Positions 9,387-17,308 are shown, counted from the first letter of the stretch. The stretch is 64,000 bases of DNA from Aridibacter sp965216195 (GCA_965216195.1 OZ244151.1:2604001-2668000), one strand, 5' to 3'. Numbers and translations: made by a program. The notes: a model not told the origin generated them from the sequence alone.

Positions 9387-9718
9387 CTAGCTAATCTCGA
9401 CAATATTCTCGCCGCTTTCCAGCAGTTCGAATGCTTTTGGAAGAGTGTCCGACAAAATTGTCTTCAAGTTTGTATTTGACGTGTTTCCGCACGTAAGCCA
9501 AATGATTTTCGGCGGTGAACCAAGTCGATCACGAAGTGAGACGAAATCACTATCTTTTGTCATCACTATCACATTGGCGTTTTTCGCTTCTTGAAAAATC
9601 TCTAAATCTTCAGAATCACGCAAACCAACATCCCGCAAAGCCAATGCTTCGACATCGAAATTCTCTCTTATCCAACGGCAATCTCGGGAGAACGCTGAGC
9701 GTCAATCCAAATTTTCAT
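9387..9718 (-). pseudogene. DUF5615 PIN-like protein (putative toxin), frameshifted
   Basis: Translation from the ATG at 9718 gives MKIWIDAQRSPEIAVG and then TAA (9668-9670). In another frame the family sequence resumes without a gap as WIRENFDVEALALRDVGLRD and continues to a normal C-terminus (VVMTKDSDF-type motif as VIVMTKDSDFVSLRDRLG, then IIWLTCGNTS). The two halves join if one base is missing near 9674-9676. The DUF5615 (Mut7-C/PIN-like) family normally starts MKIWIDAQ and is encoded after a DUF433 gene, as here with an ATGA overlap. The gene is either inactivated or carries a sequencing error. The downstream half could only start at a TTG, without its first acidic residues. Confidence 0.8.
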
Positions 9719-9945
9719 GCGGCTACGAGAACCGGGTGGTTAAGTTTTTGTGAGGCGTATTGCAAAGCGGCTTTTATGTCATCCGGTTCCAGATCGGGCA
9801 GCTCTTCGAGAATCTGTTTAGAAGTAAGTCCATTTGCGAATAAATCCAGCACATCGGTTACGCGAATACGCATCCCGCGAATACACGGGCGTCCGCCACA
9901 CTGCTTGGGGTTAATTGTAATTCTTTCAAGCAATTTTTCTGACAT
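9715..9945 (-). CDS. DUF433 family protein (putative antitoxin)
   Basis: A 76-residue protein with the family core ITINPKQCGGRPCIRGMRI (residues 9-27) followed by VTDVLDLFANGLTSKQILEE, a small winged-helix-like fold. DUF433 genes are commonly the upstream partner of DUF5615 PIN-like genes in toxin-antitoxin-type modules. Here the stop overlaps the partner's ATG by 4 bp. The partner is frameshifted (see 9387-9718), so this may be an antitoxin without a working toxin. Confidence 0.85.
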   Translation of the reverse strand: MSEKLLERITINPKQCGGRPCIRGMRIRVTDVLDLFANGLTSKQILEELPDLEPDDIKAALQYASQKLNHPVLVAA

Positions 9946-9993
9946 AGTTTTAAATTATCGCAAAAAGCGTTTTATAGCAAAATTTTCAAGGCG

Positions 9994-10060
9994 GAAACGC
10001 GACCGTTAGGAAGCGTGCTCAAAGTTCACGACTAAACACGCTCCTTAACAGTCGCGTTTC
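9994..10060. terminator. Long hairpin between GlcD-like gene and DUF433
   Basis: GAAACGCGAC (9994-10003) pairs exactly with GTCGCGTTTC (10051-10060), and the stem continues with imperfect pairing CGTTAGGAAGCGTG / CACGCTCCTTAACA around a loop near 10020-10034. It lies just after the GlcD-like stop and could terminate that transcript. There is no clear U tract, so a REP-type palindrome is an alternative. Confidence 0.6.
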
Positions 10061-10072
10061 TGCAAAAGAGTT

Positions 10073-11497
10073 TTAGACAAACATTTTCCCCGGATTCAAA
10101 ATGCCGTTTGGGTCGAAGACTTTTTTGATGGCTTTCATAATCTCAAGCGTCGGCTTATCAACCGCTAAATCCAGATACTGAGATTTGACGTAGCCAATGC
10201 CGTGTTCGCCTGAGATTGTTCCGCCGAGCTCAACAGAGAGTTTAAAAACCTCTTTTACGGCTTTCCTGGCATTCGCGACTGATTCGGGATCATTTCTATC
10301 GCACATGAAATTGACGTGGATGTTGCCGTCGCCGGCGTGTCCGAAGTTGGCAACGAAGGTTGAGTGTTTTTCCCCGGTTTCTTCCACTCTGCGAATGAGT
10401 TCGGGGACCTTTGAGCGAGGGACAACAACATCTTCGTTGATCTTGAGGTTGTTGTATTTCATAAGGGAAGGTGAAATCACGCGGCGCGCGTCCCAGAGTT
10501 TGTTTTCGTCCTCTTCGTTTCTCGAACGCAAAATATCAAAACCGCCGTTTTCACTTAAAATCTTTTCAAAGAGCTTCGCGTTTTTCTCAACCTGTTCTTT
10601 TTCCCCGTCAACTGCGACCAGCAATATCGCCTGCGCTTCCTTCGCAAATCCAAACGCATAATTCTCCTCGATTGCGCCGATGCAGTTGCGGTCGATAACT
10701 TCCATCGCCATTGGGAGCAAACCTTCCGGTGTGAATTTCGTGAGCACTTCGCAAGCCTCTTCCATTGTTTTGAAAGACGCACGTACAGTCGCAGTCGCTT
10801 CGGGCATCGGTAATAATTTCAAGGTCGCTTCGGTGATAATTCCGAGCATTCCTTCTGAACCGCACATCAATCCCGTCAAATCAAAACCGACCACATTTTT
10901 AACTGTCTTTCCGCCGGTGCGTATGATTTCGCCAGTTGCGGTAACAACTTCCAAACCCAGAACCGACATTTTCGTATTTCCATATTTCGGTGTCCGCATA
11001 CCGCCGGCGTTTTCAGCGATGTTGCCGCCAATGTAGGAATCCTTGTAGCTCGCCGGGTCGGGCGGAAAGATTAGACCGAATTTTTCAACCGACTGTTGCA
11101 AATCGTAGGTTGTTATCCCAGGTTGGCAAACGGCGTAAAGATTTTCTTCCGAAATCTCGATAACCTTGTTCATACGGTCGGTGCCGACGACGATTCCACC
11201 CTCAGTTGGGACCGCACCGCCTGTATAACCGACCCCGCCGCCGCGTGCCGTTACGGGAAAAAGCTCTTCATTGGCAAGTTTCAAAATCTCGGATACTTCT
11301 TTTGTAGTTTCCGGAAAAAGCACCGCCTCGGGTGGGAACTTTTCCTTCACAGCATCTGCACCATAGGGCTCAACCTTATCGGGCTCTACAAGGATGTTTT
11401 CACCACCGACAATTTTAGACAATTTCTCTAAAACTTCGGGTTTAGAAGCGTTTGTCGTCTTTCGACCTTCCGAATTGAAATGTATCGATTTGAACAT
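10073..11497 (-). CDS. glcD: FAD-linked oxidase, glycolate oxidase GlcD / D-lactate dehydrogenase type
   Basis: A 474-residue flavoprotein that oxidises a 2-hydroxyacid (glycolate, D-lactate or similar). The PCMH-type FAD-binding domain shows VTARGGGVGYTGGAVP (about residue 95), PPDPASYKDSYIGGNIAENA and GLMCGSEGMLGIITEATLKL. The C-terminal FAD-oxidase domain ends with HAGDGNIHVNFM, LGGTISGEHGIGYVKSQYL and FDPNGILNPGKMF, all family hallmarks. No glcE or glcF is adjacent, so the electron acceptor partner is unknown. The exact substrate is not determined; the symbol denotes the family. The gene lies 17 bp downstream of the M48 peptidase stop on the same strand. Confidence 0.9.
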   Translation of the reverse strand: MFKSIHFNSEGRKTTNASKPEVLEKLSKIVGGENILVEPDKVEPYGADAVKEKFPPEAVLFPETTKEVSEILKLANEELFPVTARGGGVGYTGGAVPTEGGIVVGTDRMNKVIEISEENLYAVCQPGITTYDLQQSVEKFGLIFPPDPASYKDSYIGGNIAENAGGMRTPKYGNTKMSVLGLEVVTATGEIIRTGGKTVKNVVGFDLTGLMCGSEGMLGIITEATLKLLPMPEATATVRASFKTMEEACEVLTKFTPEGLLPMAMEVIDRNCIGAIEENYAFGFAKEAQAILLVAVDGEKEQVEKNAKLFEKILSENGGFDILRSRNEEDENKLWDARRVISPSLMKYNNLKINEDVVVPRSKVPELIRRVEETGEKHSTFVANFGHAGDGNIHVNFMCDRNDPESVANARKAVKEVFKLSVELGGTISGEHGIGYVKSQYLDLAVDKPTLEIMKAIKKVFDPNGILNPGKMFV

Positions 11498-11514
11498 TCT
11501 ACTTCTGTTGGAAA

Positions 11515-13482
11515 TTATTCATACTGCTGTTGGCGCAAACTTTCTTCAAGCATCGAATTCATTTCTATCGTTAATTCTTCACGATTCGTAAACAAGTCCC
11601 AAACAGCTCCAGAAATAGCCGCAGTGTCCTTCGGTCTGATATTTTCTATCAGTTTGAATCTGTCCTTGGGACTCGGATGAGTGTCGTCTTCTGTTGTTTC
11701 GGCGCTAAGATGTTCCTTAAATTCCAAAGCAACGTCATTAACTGTCATCTCGTCCTCGATCTTTAGTTCGTATAGATTTTTCATGGGTCTGTTGTCCGTT
11801 AACGCCGCTCCGATCTCCTTTTCAGCCAAATGATTGAACTCAATGTCCCGAAGGATAACGTGTTTCAACCCTTCGCGAAAAGCTTCTTCTCCAAATTGAT
11901 GCACGGCAACCCGATCTGCCAAAACTTCCTGCAAACGACTGGCTCCATGCGTTATTCTACGGAAAAGAAAGTGGTAGAAACGTAAAAATTGAAAGGCAAT
12001 GTTGTACCAAGTTGCAGTTCCACTAATCGCCATTGATTCAGCAAAACTTACGATATCGTTGTTAACATGAAAAGCGATATCACCGCCTGCAGTATCACGG
12101 TTAGAAAAATGTCCGTACTCGTGTGCCAACACGGCTCGAAACGCATTTTGACTAAAGCCATCCATTACCGCCAAACCCAAAATCAGGATCCGCTCTCCTT
12201 TGTCCTGCATCTTGGCTCTTATTCCGCCGCGTTCATAAACCGCAAGTTCCGCCCCATGCGTAATTCGAATCTCATCCACCGGACGAGTGTTAATATCGTT
12301 AGCAACACTTTTAACCAAAGACCATAATTCCGGCGCCTCTTGTTCCGGTAGAACGCGACCCGGATCCTCAACTTTTTGACGAAAAACCAGCGACTTAACC
12401 ATGTAGAAAATACTTGCCAGCGCCGCAAACCACATCGCAAGCAAAACGTAAACCGGAATCCTTCCGATGTAAAAAAACGCTACCGTAATTCCTACCGCTA
12501 ATGCAATAATCACCAAGACCAAAATGGGTTGAGATACGTAATAGTAAACCCCGGAAATCGTAATAACTTTTCGATAAACGCCCTTCAAACCTTTTTGCTC
12601 TTCGCCGTATATATCGTTTGGGTCCGAATTTTCTATAGACATCAAGGTTCTAACCGATAGAACCTTTCCCCCAATAAACAGGGCAGCTAAGCCCAAAATC
12701 CAGGCGCAGACGAGCCAAAAACCATAGTAAATGTAATCTCCCATCCCAAAATATTGTTCACTTTTCGCAGTTTCAATCGCGGTTAAAAATTGTTGTGCGG
12801 TTTCCGTTGGAAGTCCCAATTTCTGAGCTTCTTTAATTTCAGCTTCGGCCTTTGAAAATTCTCCGTTGTTAGCAAAATTAACAGCACTAAAGTAGTGGGT
12901 CCCCATCTCATCCGGAAACTTCTCATTCAAAGTCCCTACGGCTTTCTCAAATTCCTCAGCTTTTCCCACCCTAAGAGATAACTCGGCAACCAGCAACGCG
13001 GCATCAGGTTCGCCTGAGTTGTCTTGCTGAACCGCTTCCTTTGCATACGCCAGTGCGGACCTCAAATCCGATTGCGAAGGCTTATAATTTTCGTTGTTGA
13101 ATGAGGCTCTGATGGACGCCGCACCAATTAGGTTCATCGATGAGCGGTTTATTTTCAAAGCTCTTTCAGTAGTTTCTATAGCCTCCTTGCGCATTCCTAC
13201 CGCGGAATAAGAATATCCAATCCGTCTCAAAGCGTGTTCAAAGTCAGGGGCTTGCTCCAAAACACTCTTGTAAAGCCTGATTGCCTCTTCGTGGTTATTC
13301 TTGTCCATGCTGCTCGTAGCATCTTTGAAGAGCTGAACAGATTTTGGAGACACGTTTTTTAGTTCGTCGTGTATTTTTTTTTCCAACGCTTGATCCCGGA
13401 CCGGAGGCCCCTGGGTTAAGCAAACGGTAAACATTAGAATCGTAATTATTGCGGATTTTGAGCATTTGACGATAGCGTTCAT
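11515..13482 (-). CDS. Membrane M48 zinc metallopeptidase with N-terminal TPR domain
   Basis: A 655-residue protein. I start at the ATG at 13482, preceded by AGAGGA at good spacing. The longer open frame would overlap the divergent nuclease gene. The order is a signal peptide/anchor (residues ~8-22), TPR repeats (about 45-190, e.g. EEAIRLYKSVLEQAPDFEHA and KEAIETTERALKIN), three to four membrane segments (about 245-355), then an M48 domain with the zinc motif HEYGH (about residue 452) and the third-ligand region LQEVLADRVAVHQFG (about 517). The M48/HtpX family works in membrane protein quality control. Fusion to periplasm- or cytosol-facing TPRs suggests substrate docking (inference). Confidence 0.88.
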   Translation of the reverse strand: MNAIVKCSKSAIITILMFTVCLTQGPPVRDQALEKKIHDELKNVSPKSVQLFKDATSSMDKNNHEEAIRLYKSVLEQAPDFEHALRRIGYSYSAVGMRKEAIETTERALKINRSSMNLIGAASIRASFNNENYKPSQSDLRSALAYAKEAVQQDNSGEPDAALLVAELSLRVGKAEEFEKAVGTLNEKFPDEMGTHYFSAVNFANNGEFSKAEAEIKEAQKLGLPTETAQQFLTAIETAKSEQYFGMGDYIYYGFWLVCAWILGLAALFIGGKVLSVRTLMSIENSDPNDIYGEEQKGLKGVYRKVITISGVYYYVSQPILVLVIIALAVGITVAFFYIGRIPVYVLLAMWFAALASIFYMVKSLVFRQKVEDPGRVLPEQEAPELWSLVKSVANDINTRPVDEIRITHGAELAVYERGGIRAKMQDKGERILILGLAVMDGFSQNAFRAVLAHEYGHFSNRDTAGGDIAFHVNNDIVSFAESMAISGTATWYNIAFQFLRFYHFLFRRITHGASRLQEVLADRVAVHQFGEEAFREGLKHVILRDIEFNHLAEKEIGAALTDNRPMKNLYELKIEDEMTVNDVALEFKEHLSAETTEDDTHPSPKDRFKLIENIRPKDTAAISGAVWDLFTNREELTIEMNSMLEESLRQQQYE

Positions 13483-13672
13483 AATGAGATTCCTCTTTCT
13501 TTTCACTGAGGGGGATTTACATTCTTTCATACTTGGAAAAGTGTGTGAAATTTTGCAAAGGTTATCACGACTGTCTCTAATATCTAAAAAATGAACCGAA
13601 GACCGGAAAATCCGCAGGCGAGAACTGATAACGCGACCGAGCTCCAGGTCATATAGATCGTGATAATATAGC

Positions 13673-14578
13673 GTGGAAGTTAAGAAAATCAGTTCGATGC
13701 TCAGAAGATTTGAATTTACAGACATACTCGGTTGGTCTCACAGCCGTTATAACACGTTTAAGACGTGCAAGCGCAAGTACTATTACACCTACTACGGAAA
13801 ATACGATACGGATAACGTCATTAAGATCAACACCTTAAAGCCACTCACCGGCGTCGCCCTCGAGATAGGAAACATCAGCCACAAGATTATCAAGGTGCTC
13901 CTCACGCGTCTTCAAAAAACCGCCGAACCGATTGACCGCGAAAGATTCGCTGATTTTTCGCGTCGTAAAGCAGAAGAGATTTTTAATTCCAAAGTCTTCC
14001 AGGAGATCTATTATAAAGACCGCGAAGCGATAGATTTTGAAAAAGAGATTTTTGAGCACGTCGAAAAAGGCTTAAACAATTTTCTCGAAAGTGAACGTTT
14101 GCAGTGGCTTTTTGAAGAAGCATTGACCGAAAAGGAAGACTGGCTGATTGAGCCCGGAGGTTTTGGCGAGTGTCGAATCGACAATATGAAAGCCTTTTGC
14201 AAGGTTGATTTCCTGTTTCCACTTGGGTGTGAAATCCACGTACTCGATTGGAAAACCGGAAAGGTCGATTACAACAAACACAGTGAACAGCTAAAGGGAT
14301 ACGTCACGTGGGTTTCGTTTCACTTTGGTAAAAAATATGACGAAATAGTACCGACTGTTGCGTACCTTCTTCCCGAATACAGGGAAAATTCAATCACCGT
14401 AAACGAATTCGACATCGAGGATTTTTCGATTCAAATCAGGAAGGAAACGGAAAGGATGTACGAATACTGCGAGGAGCCCGAACTAAATTTCCCGCTTGAA
14501 AAAGAAAAATTCGAGCTAACAAAAAACGAAAAGATCTGCAAATATTGTAATTTCCGCGAGCTTTGCGATCGGGTTTAG
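13673..14578 (+). CDS. RecB-family PD-(D/E)XK nuclease with putative 4Fe-4S cysteines
   Basis: A 301-residue stand-alone nuclease. Visible RecB-nuclease motifs are the N-terminal SHSRYNTFKTCKRKYYY (residues 23-39), CKVDFLFPLG and VLDWKTGKVD (the D...DxK active site, about residues 182-202), and EQLKGYVTWV (the QxxxY motif). Four cysteines (C32, C289, C292, C298; C-terminal CKYCNFRELC) are placed as in the Fe-S-clamped AddB/Cas4 type. Length and a missing helicase domain make it a PDDEXK_1 (PF12705-like) protein rather than AddB. There are no cas genes nearby. The start may be the GTG at 13673 or the ATG at 13697; neither has a good ribosome-binding site. Confidence 0.85.
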   Translation: MEVKKISSMLRRFEFTDILGWSHSRYNTFKTCKRKYYYTYYGKYDTDNVIKINTLKPLTGVALEIGNISHKIIKVLLTRLQKTAEPIDRERFADFSRRKAEEIFNSKVFQEIYYKDREAIDFEKEIFEHVEKGLNNFLESERLQWLFEEALTEKEDWLIEPGGFGECRIDNMKAFCKVDFLFPLGCEIHVLDWKTGKVDYNKHSEQLKGYVTWVSFHFGKKYDEIVPTVAYLLPEYRENSITVNEFDIEDFSIQIRKETERMYEYCEEPELNFPLEKEKFELTKNEKICKYCNFRELCDRV

Positions 14579-14684
14579 CGTCGATTGAGGAAATTCTTTC
14601 TTCCAATCCTGAGGCGTCTGAAAAGCCAATACGCGGAGTAAAAACGGGCATAAACCGGATCTCTCTCAATTGTTTGCAATTCAT

Positions 14685-14813
14685 TTTAGCCACGTGCTTC
14701 AGCGCGTGGACAACTGAGAGGAGATAGATATCAGGCCGTTTTAGCGGGCTTATCTAACGGCTTGAGCCTATCAGAAAAAGAAATCCAACCACGCCGAAAA
14801 CGACGTGGCTAAA
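14685..14813. repeat. REP-like nested palindrome
   Basis: The outer arms TTTAGCCACGT (14685-14695) and ACGTGGCTAAA (14803-14813) are exact reverse complements. An inner hairpin follows each arm (TGCTTCAGCGCGTGG; CCACGCCGAAAACG), and a central imperfect palindrome pairs GATATCAGGCCGTT with AACGGCTTGAGCCTATC. The 'TAGCCACG..TCAGC..CGTGG' design is that of REP sequences mobilised in trans by REP-associated tyrosine transposases. No such transposase is in the window. The element fills most of the 271-bp gap between the nuclease and alkyltransferase-like genes. Confidence 0.75.
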
Positions 14814-14849
14814 GAAAATTCGTGACTTTTTTTAACAGCCTCATTCTGT

Positions 14850-15215
14850 CTAATTTTCCCCAAACAGTGTCGGTTGCTCGTCATCTTCTTCATAACCTTC
14901 AGGATACCAGCGATAAACGTTCAAATCACAGTAGCCATTTTTGTTAAACTCGATACCTTCTGCTTCTAAGAGGTTTTGCTGAAGATCGACGATCATTGTA
15001 ATTTTCGCCGTCGAGCAGCCTCCTTTTGCGTTAATTACGCGCTGCCAGGGAACGTCATCCGTACTCGAAGCGTTCATTACATACCCAACAGTCCGCGGTG
15101 TGTAGCCTTGCCCAAGAATCTCCGCGATTTGCCCGTAAGTCATAACCCTGCCTTCCGGGATCTGACGAACGATCTCATAAACTCTTTCGCGATAGTCTTT
15201 TTCGTTAACGGGCAT
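14850..15215 (-). CDS. Alkyltransferase-like protein (ATL), MGMT family without the alkyl-acceptor Cys
   Basis: A 121-residue protein homologous to the C-terminal DNA-binding domain of O6-alkylguanine-DNA alkyltransferase. YEIVRQIPEGRVMTYGQIAE (from residue 13) and PRTVGYVM form the helix-turn-helix with its arginine finger. The active-site PCHR of MGMT is PWQRVINAKGG here. The missing Cys replaced by Trp is the defining feature of ATL proteins, which bind alkylated guanine and recruit nucleotide-excision repair. The tail ends with an acidic stretch (YEEDDEQPT). The ATG at 15215 has no clear Shine-Dalgarno and lies 12 bp from a 9-bp-period array. Confidence 0.88.
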   Translation of the reverse strand: MPVNEKDYRERVYEIVRQIPEGRVMTYGQIAEILGQGYTPRTVGYVMNASSTDDVPWQRVINAKGGCSTAKITMIVDLQQNLLEAEGIEFNKNGYCDLNVYRWYPEGYEEDDEQPTLFGEN

Positions 15216-15227
15216 AAAAAGATTGTG

Positions 15228-15256
15228 CCACAGAGAACACCGAGAGCGCAGAGCAT
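15228..15256. repeat. 9-bp-period array just upstream of the ATL gene
   Basis: Successive nonamers are CACAGAGAA, CACCGAGAG and CGCAGAGCA. It sits 12 bp before the ATL start codon on the minus strand. It belongs to the same style of short phased arrays as those at 15287 and 16297. Confidence 0.65.
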
Positions 15257-15286
15257 TTCAACAAATAACCCAACGCCGCTTCTCAA

Positions 15287-15320
15287 TTTTCGAATCTTTC
15301 GTGTTTTTCGTGGGCTAAAC
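15287..15320. repeat. 9-bp-period array overlapping the cyclase stop codon
   Basis: Read on the minus strand, TTTAGCCCACGAAAAACACG continues with AAAGATTCGAAA, repeating ACGAAA at 9-bp spacing. The TAG stop of the cyclase gene (15315-15317) lies inside it. It is closely similar to the array after the GNAT gene at 16297. Confidence 0.65.
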
Positions 15321-15953
15321 TATCTCCCTCAAAACAGTCCTCGACGGCGCTCCATCACCTGCTCCTCCTGCAATTTTCATCGGTAAACAAATCAATTCGT
15401 AGTCGCCGGGAGGAACATTTCTTAGGTCTAAGCCCTCCAAAATTATTACTTCTTTTTCGAGCAAAGCGATGTGCGTATCCGGCTTTTTAGCATCGAACGC
15501 TTCTACGGATAAATAATCTATACCGACAAGTTTCACACCTTTTTCTGTTAAAACTTTCGCCGCTTCAGGCTCAATATATGTAAAGTCTTTGCGAAATCCC
15601 TGATCGAAATCGCTCCAGAAATCTGAATTTCTTGTTTTAAACAAAACCCGTTCGGCGCCCTCCAATCCCTCAACGTGTTTAGCGCCGATCGCCATCACAT
15701 CATAGCCAATTTCTATGACGCGACACTTTCCAATCAGGGTTCCCAGATCAAGATCAATTACTTTTTTTGTTCCCTCTATGAAATGATTCGGCGCATCAAC
15801 GTGCGTGCCCGCATGAACGCCCATACAAATCTGCGAAACGTTTGCGGGATCACCATCTTCAAGGGAAAGCTTGAGCTCAATATCGACTGCGGGGTCGCCT
15901 TCATAAACGGGGGTTTTCCCGCTTATCGGCACGGTCACGTCATATATCTTCAT
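15315..15953 (-). CDS. Cyclase / kynurenine formamidase family metal hydrolase
   Basis: A 212-residue protein of the cyclase (PF04199) superfamily, which includes bacterial arylformamidase KynB and other metal-dependent hydrolases of amide bonds. The metal-binding signature HAGTHVDAPNHF lies near residues 47-58 (reference form HxGTHxDxPxH), and VLTEKGVKLVGIDYLSVEAF and LICLPMKIAGGAGDGAPSRT are the typical C-terminal strands. No tryptophan-catabolic neighbours are present, so the kynurenine function is not assured. The stop codon lies within a 9-bp-period array. It is divergent from the small GNAT gene. Confidence 0.88.
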   Translation of the reverse strand: MKIYDVTVPISGKTPVYEGDPAVDIELKLSLEDGDPANVSQICMGVHAGTHVDAPNHFIEGTKKVIDLDLGTLIGKCRVIEIGYDVMAIGAKHVEGLEGAERVLFKTRNSDFWSDFDQGFRKDFTYIEPEAAKVLTEKGVKLVGIDYLSVEAFDAKKPDTHIALLEKEVIILEGLDLRNVPPGDYELICLPMKIAGGAGDGAPSRTVLREIV

Positions 15954-16008
15954 ATGCCTAGGATAATCGAGATTTGGTAAACCGAAAAGTGTTTGTTAGA
16001 ACTAAACT

Positions 16009-16290
16009 ATGGAAATCCAAAGAACCACTGACGGATCAAAGGGAAAGTTCTTTATAGAAAAGGATGGAAATGAGGTCGCAGAAATGACTTACACGATGGC
16101 GGGCGAAACGCGTATGATTATCGATCATACAGGCGTGGAAGACGAACTCCGCGGCACTGGCGCCGGAAAAAAACTCGTGAAGGCAGGTGTTGAATTTGCC
16201 AGGGAAAAGGGCTTCACCGTGTTGCCGCTGTGTCCGTTTGCGAAAGCTATAGTTGATAACACGCCTGAATACCAGGATGTTTCGGGATAA
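16009..16290 (+). CDS. Small GNAT-like N-acetyltransferase (YjdJ/NATD1 type)
   Basis: A 93-residue protein with the minimal GNAT fold of the N-acetyltransferase family that includes E. coli YjdJ and human NATD1. It shows VEDELRGTGAGKKLVKAGVE (residues 43-62), the acetyl-CoA pyrophosphate-binding loop R-G-x-G-x-G/A with following helix, and LPLCPFAKAIVDNTPEYQDV, the conserved C-terminal CP(F/Y) motif. The substrate is unknown for the family. The gene is complete at the usual ~90-100 residues. Confidence 0.9.
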   Translation: MEIQRTTDGSKGKFFIEKDGNEVAEMTYTMAGETRMIIDHTGVEDELRGTGAGKKLVKAGVEFAREKGFTVLPLCPFAKAIVDNTPEYQDVSG

Positions 16291-16296
16291 TTTCAG

Positions 16297-16433
16297 CCCA
16301 CGAAATACACGAAAACTACGAAAAGTCTTGAACAACTAATTTAAGAAACCGTCTAATACGAACTAAATACGCGTTTCAACGGTGGTCCAAGCCTTTCCGA
16401 AAACATTTTCGTGTTCTTTCGTATGTTTCGTCG
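16297..16433. repeat. Two inverted 9-bp-period arms between GNAT and mqnA
   Basis: The left arm (16297-16325) starts CCCACGAAATACACGAAAAC with ACGAAA at 9-bp spacing. The right arm (16404-16433) is its inverse type, with TTTCGT at 9-10-bp spacing. The right arm ends 11 bp before the mqnA ATG, which has no Shine-Dalgarno. Confidence 0.65.
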
Positions 16434-16444
16434 GCGAAAATCTT

Positions 16445-17263
16445 ATGAAAATCATTTCAGCTTCCAGCTACTCAAATACCGCACCGCTTATCTGGTCGTT
16501 TCTTTACGGCTCAATGCACGGAAAATACGAGCTTATTCTTGATACGGCTCCTGCACGCTCGGCTGAACTCCTTGCAAACGATCGAGTTGACGCTGCTTTA
16601 GTGCCGGTAATCGCGGCACAAATGATAGAAGGCGTGCGGGTTATTCCCGATGTTTGCGTCGGGGCAATTGAAAAAGTTAGAAGTGTTTGTCTGCTAACCA
16701 GAGGCGAAGACTTAAGGGATGTAAAATCAGTTTCACTTGACGTATCTTCGAAAACGTCCGCTGTTTTAACGAAAATAATCTTCCGCGAGTTTTTGGGTTT
16801 TGAACCCGTGTGGAAGGACGCCGACCCCGACATCGAAAATATGCTTTCCGAATCTGATTGTGCGCTTCTTATAGGAGATCCTGCTTTAGCAGTTCAGGGT
16901 TCAGGGTTCAGAGTTCAACGTGCGGATTCCCATGAACCCAATACCAATTACCAATCACCTACTACCAACTACCGTAAATTCGACCTCGTCGAACTCTGGC
17001 GCCGGCACACCGGTTTCGGCTTCGTTTTTGCAATGTGGATGACGAAAAAGGAAAAACTCGACATCGATTTCGGTGCCGCACGCGATGAGGGGCTAACGCA
17101 CCTTGATGAAATCGTTGCCAATTATGAAAACGACATTCCGTTGAGCCGAATAGAACTCAAAGAATATTTGACTAAGAATATCTCGTTTTCCGTTGATGAA
17201 TCGATGAAAAAAGGAATGGAACTTTATTTTGAGTTAGCCCGTGGGCACAATCTCGTGCCGTAA
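16445..17263 (+). CDS. mqnA: Chorismate dehydratase MqnA (futalosine menaquinone pathway)
   Basis: A 272-residue enzyme that dehydrates chorismate to 3-enolpyruvyl-benzoate, the first committed step of futalosine-dependent menaquinone synthesis. It starts MKIISASSYSNTAPLIWSFL (the family's substrate-binding N-terminus), then VDAALVPVIAAQMI, SVSLDVSSKTSAVLTKIIFR, CALLIGDPAL and ELWRRHTGFGFVFAMW. mqnC lies 3 kb downstream. Oddity: residues about 149-177, between LLIGDPAL and FDLVELWRR, come from an in-frame 84-bp 7-bp-period array and are not part of the family fold. The length is otherwise usual. The start at 16445 is preferred over upstream codons inside repeats. Confidence 0.93.
   Translation: MKIISASSYSNTAPLIWSFLYGSMHGKYELILDTAPARSAELLANDRVDAALVPVIAAQMIEGVRVIPDVCVGAIEKVRSVCLLTRGEDLRDVKSVSLDVSSKTSAVLTKIIFREFLGFEPVWKDADPDIENMLSESDCALLIGDPALAVQGSGFRVQRADSHEPNTNYQSPTTNYRKFDLVELWRRHTGFGFVFAMWMTKKEKLDIDFGAARDEGLTHLDEIVANYENDIPLSRIELKEYLTKNISFSVDESMKKGMELYFELARGHNLVP
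16890..16973 (+). repeat. 84-bp heptanucleotide-period array inside mqnA
   Basis: Twelve consecutive 7-mers. CAGTTCA, GGGTTCA, GGGTTCA and GAGTTCA form the first arm. After ACGTGCG, GATTCCC and ATGAACC come CAATACC, AATTACC, AATCACC, TACTACC and AACTACC. Because 84 is divisible by 3 and 7 the mqnA frame is kept. Confidence 0.85.
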
Positions 17264-17308
17264 CGCGCCAGCCTGTTTGCTTCGAACAATCGCAAGAAAC
17301 CATAAAAG

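Noticed and set aside
13483..13725. 81-residue N-terminal extension of the M48 peptidase
   Set aside because: It would overlap the divergent nuclease start and precede the signal segment; the ATG at 13482 has a good Shine-Dalgarno.
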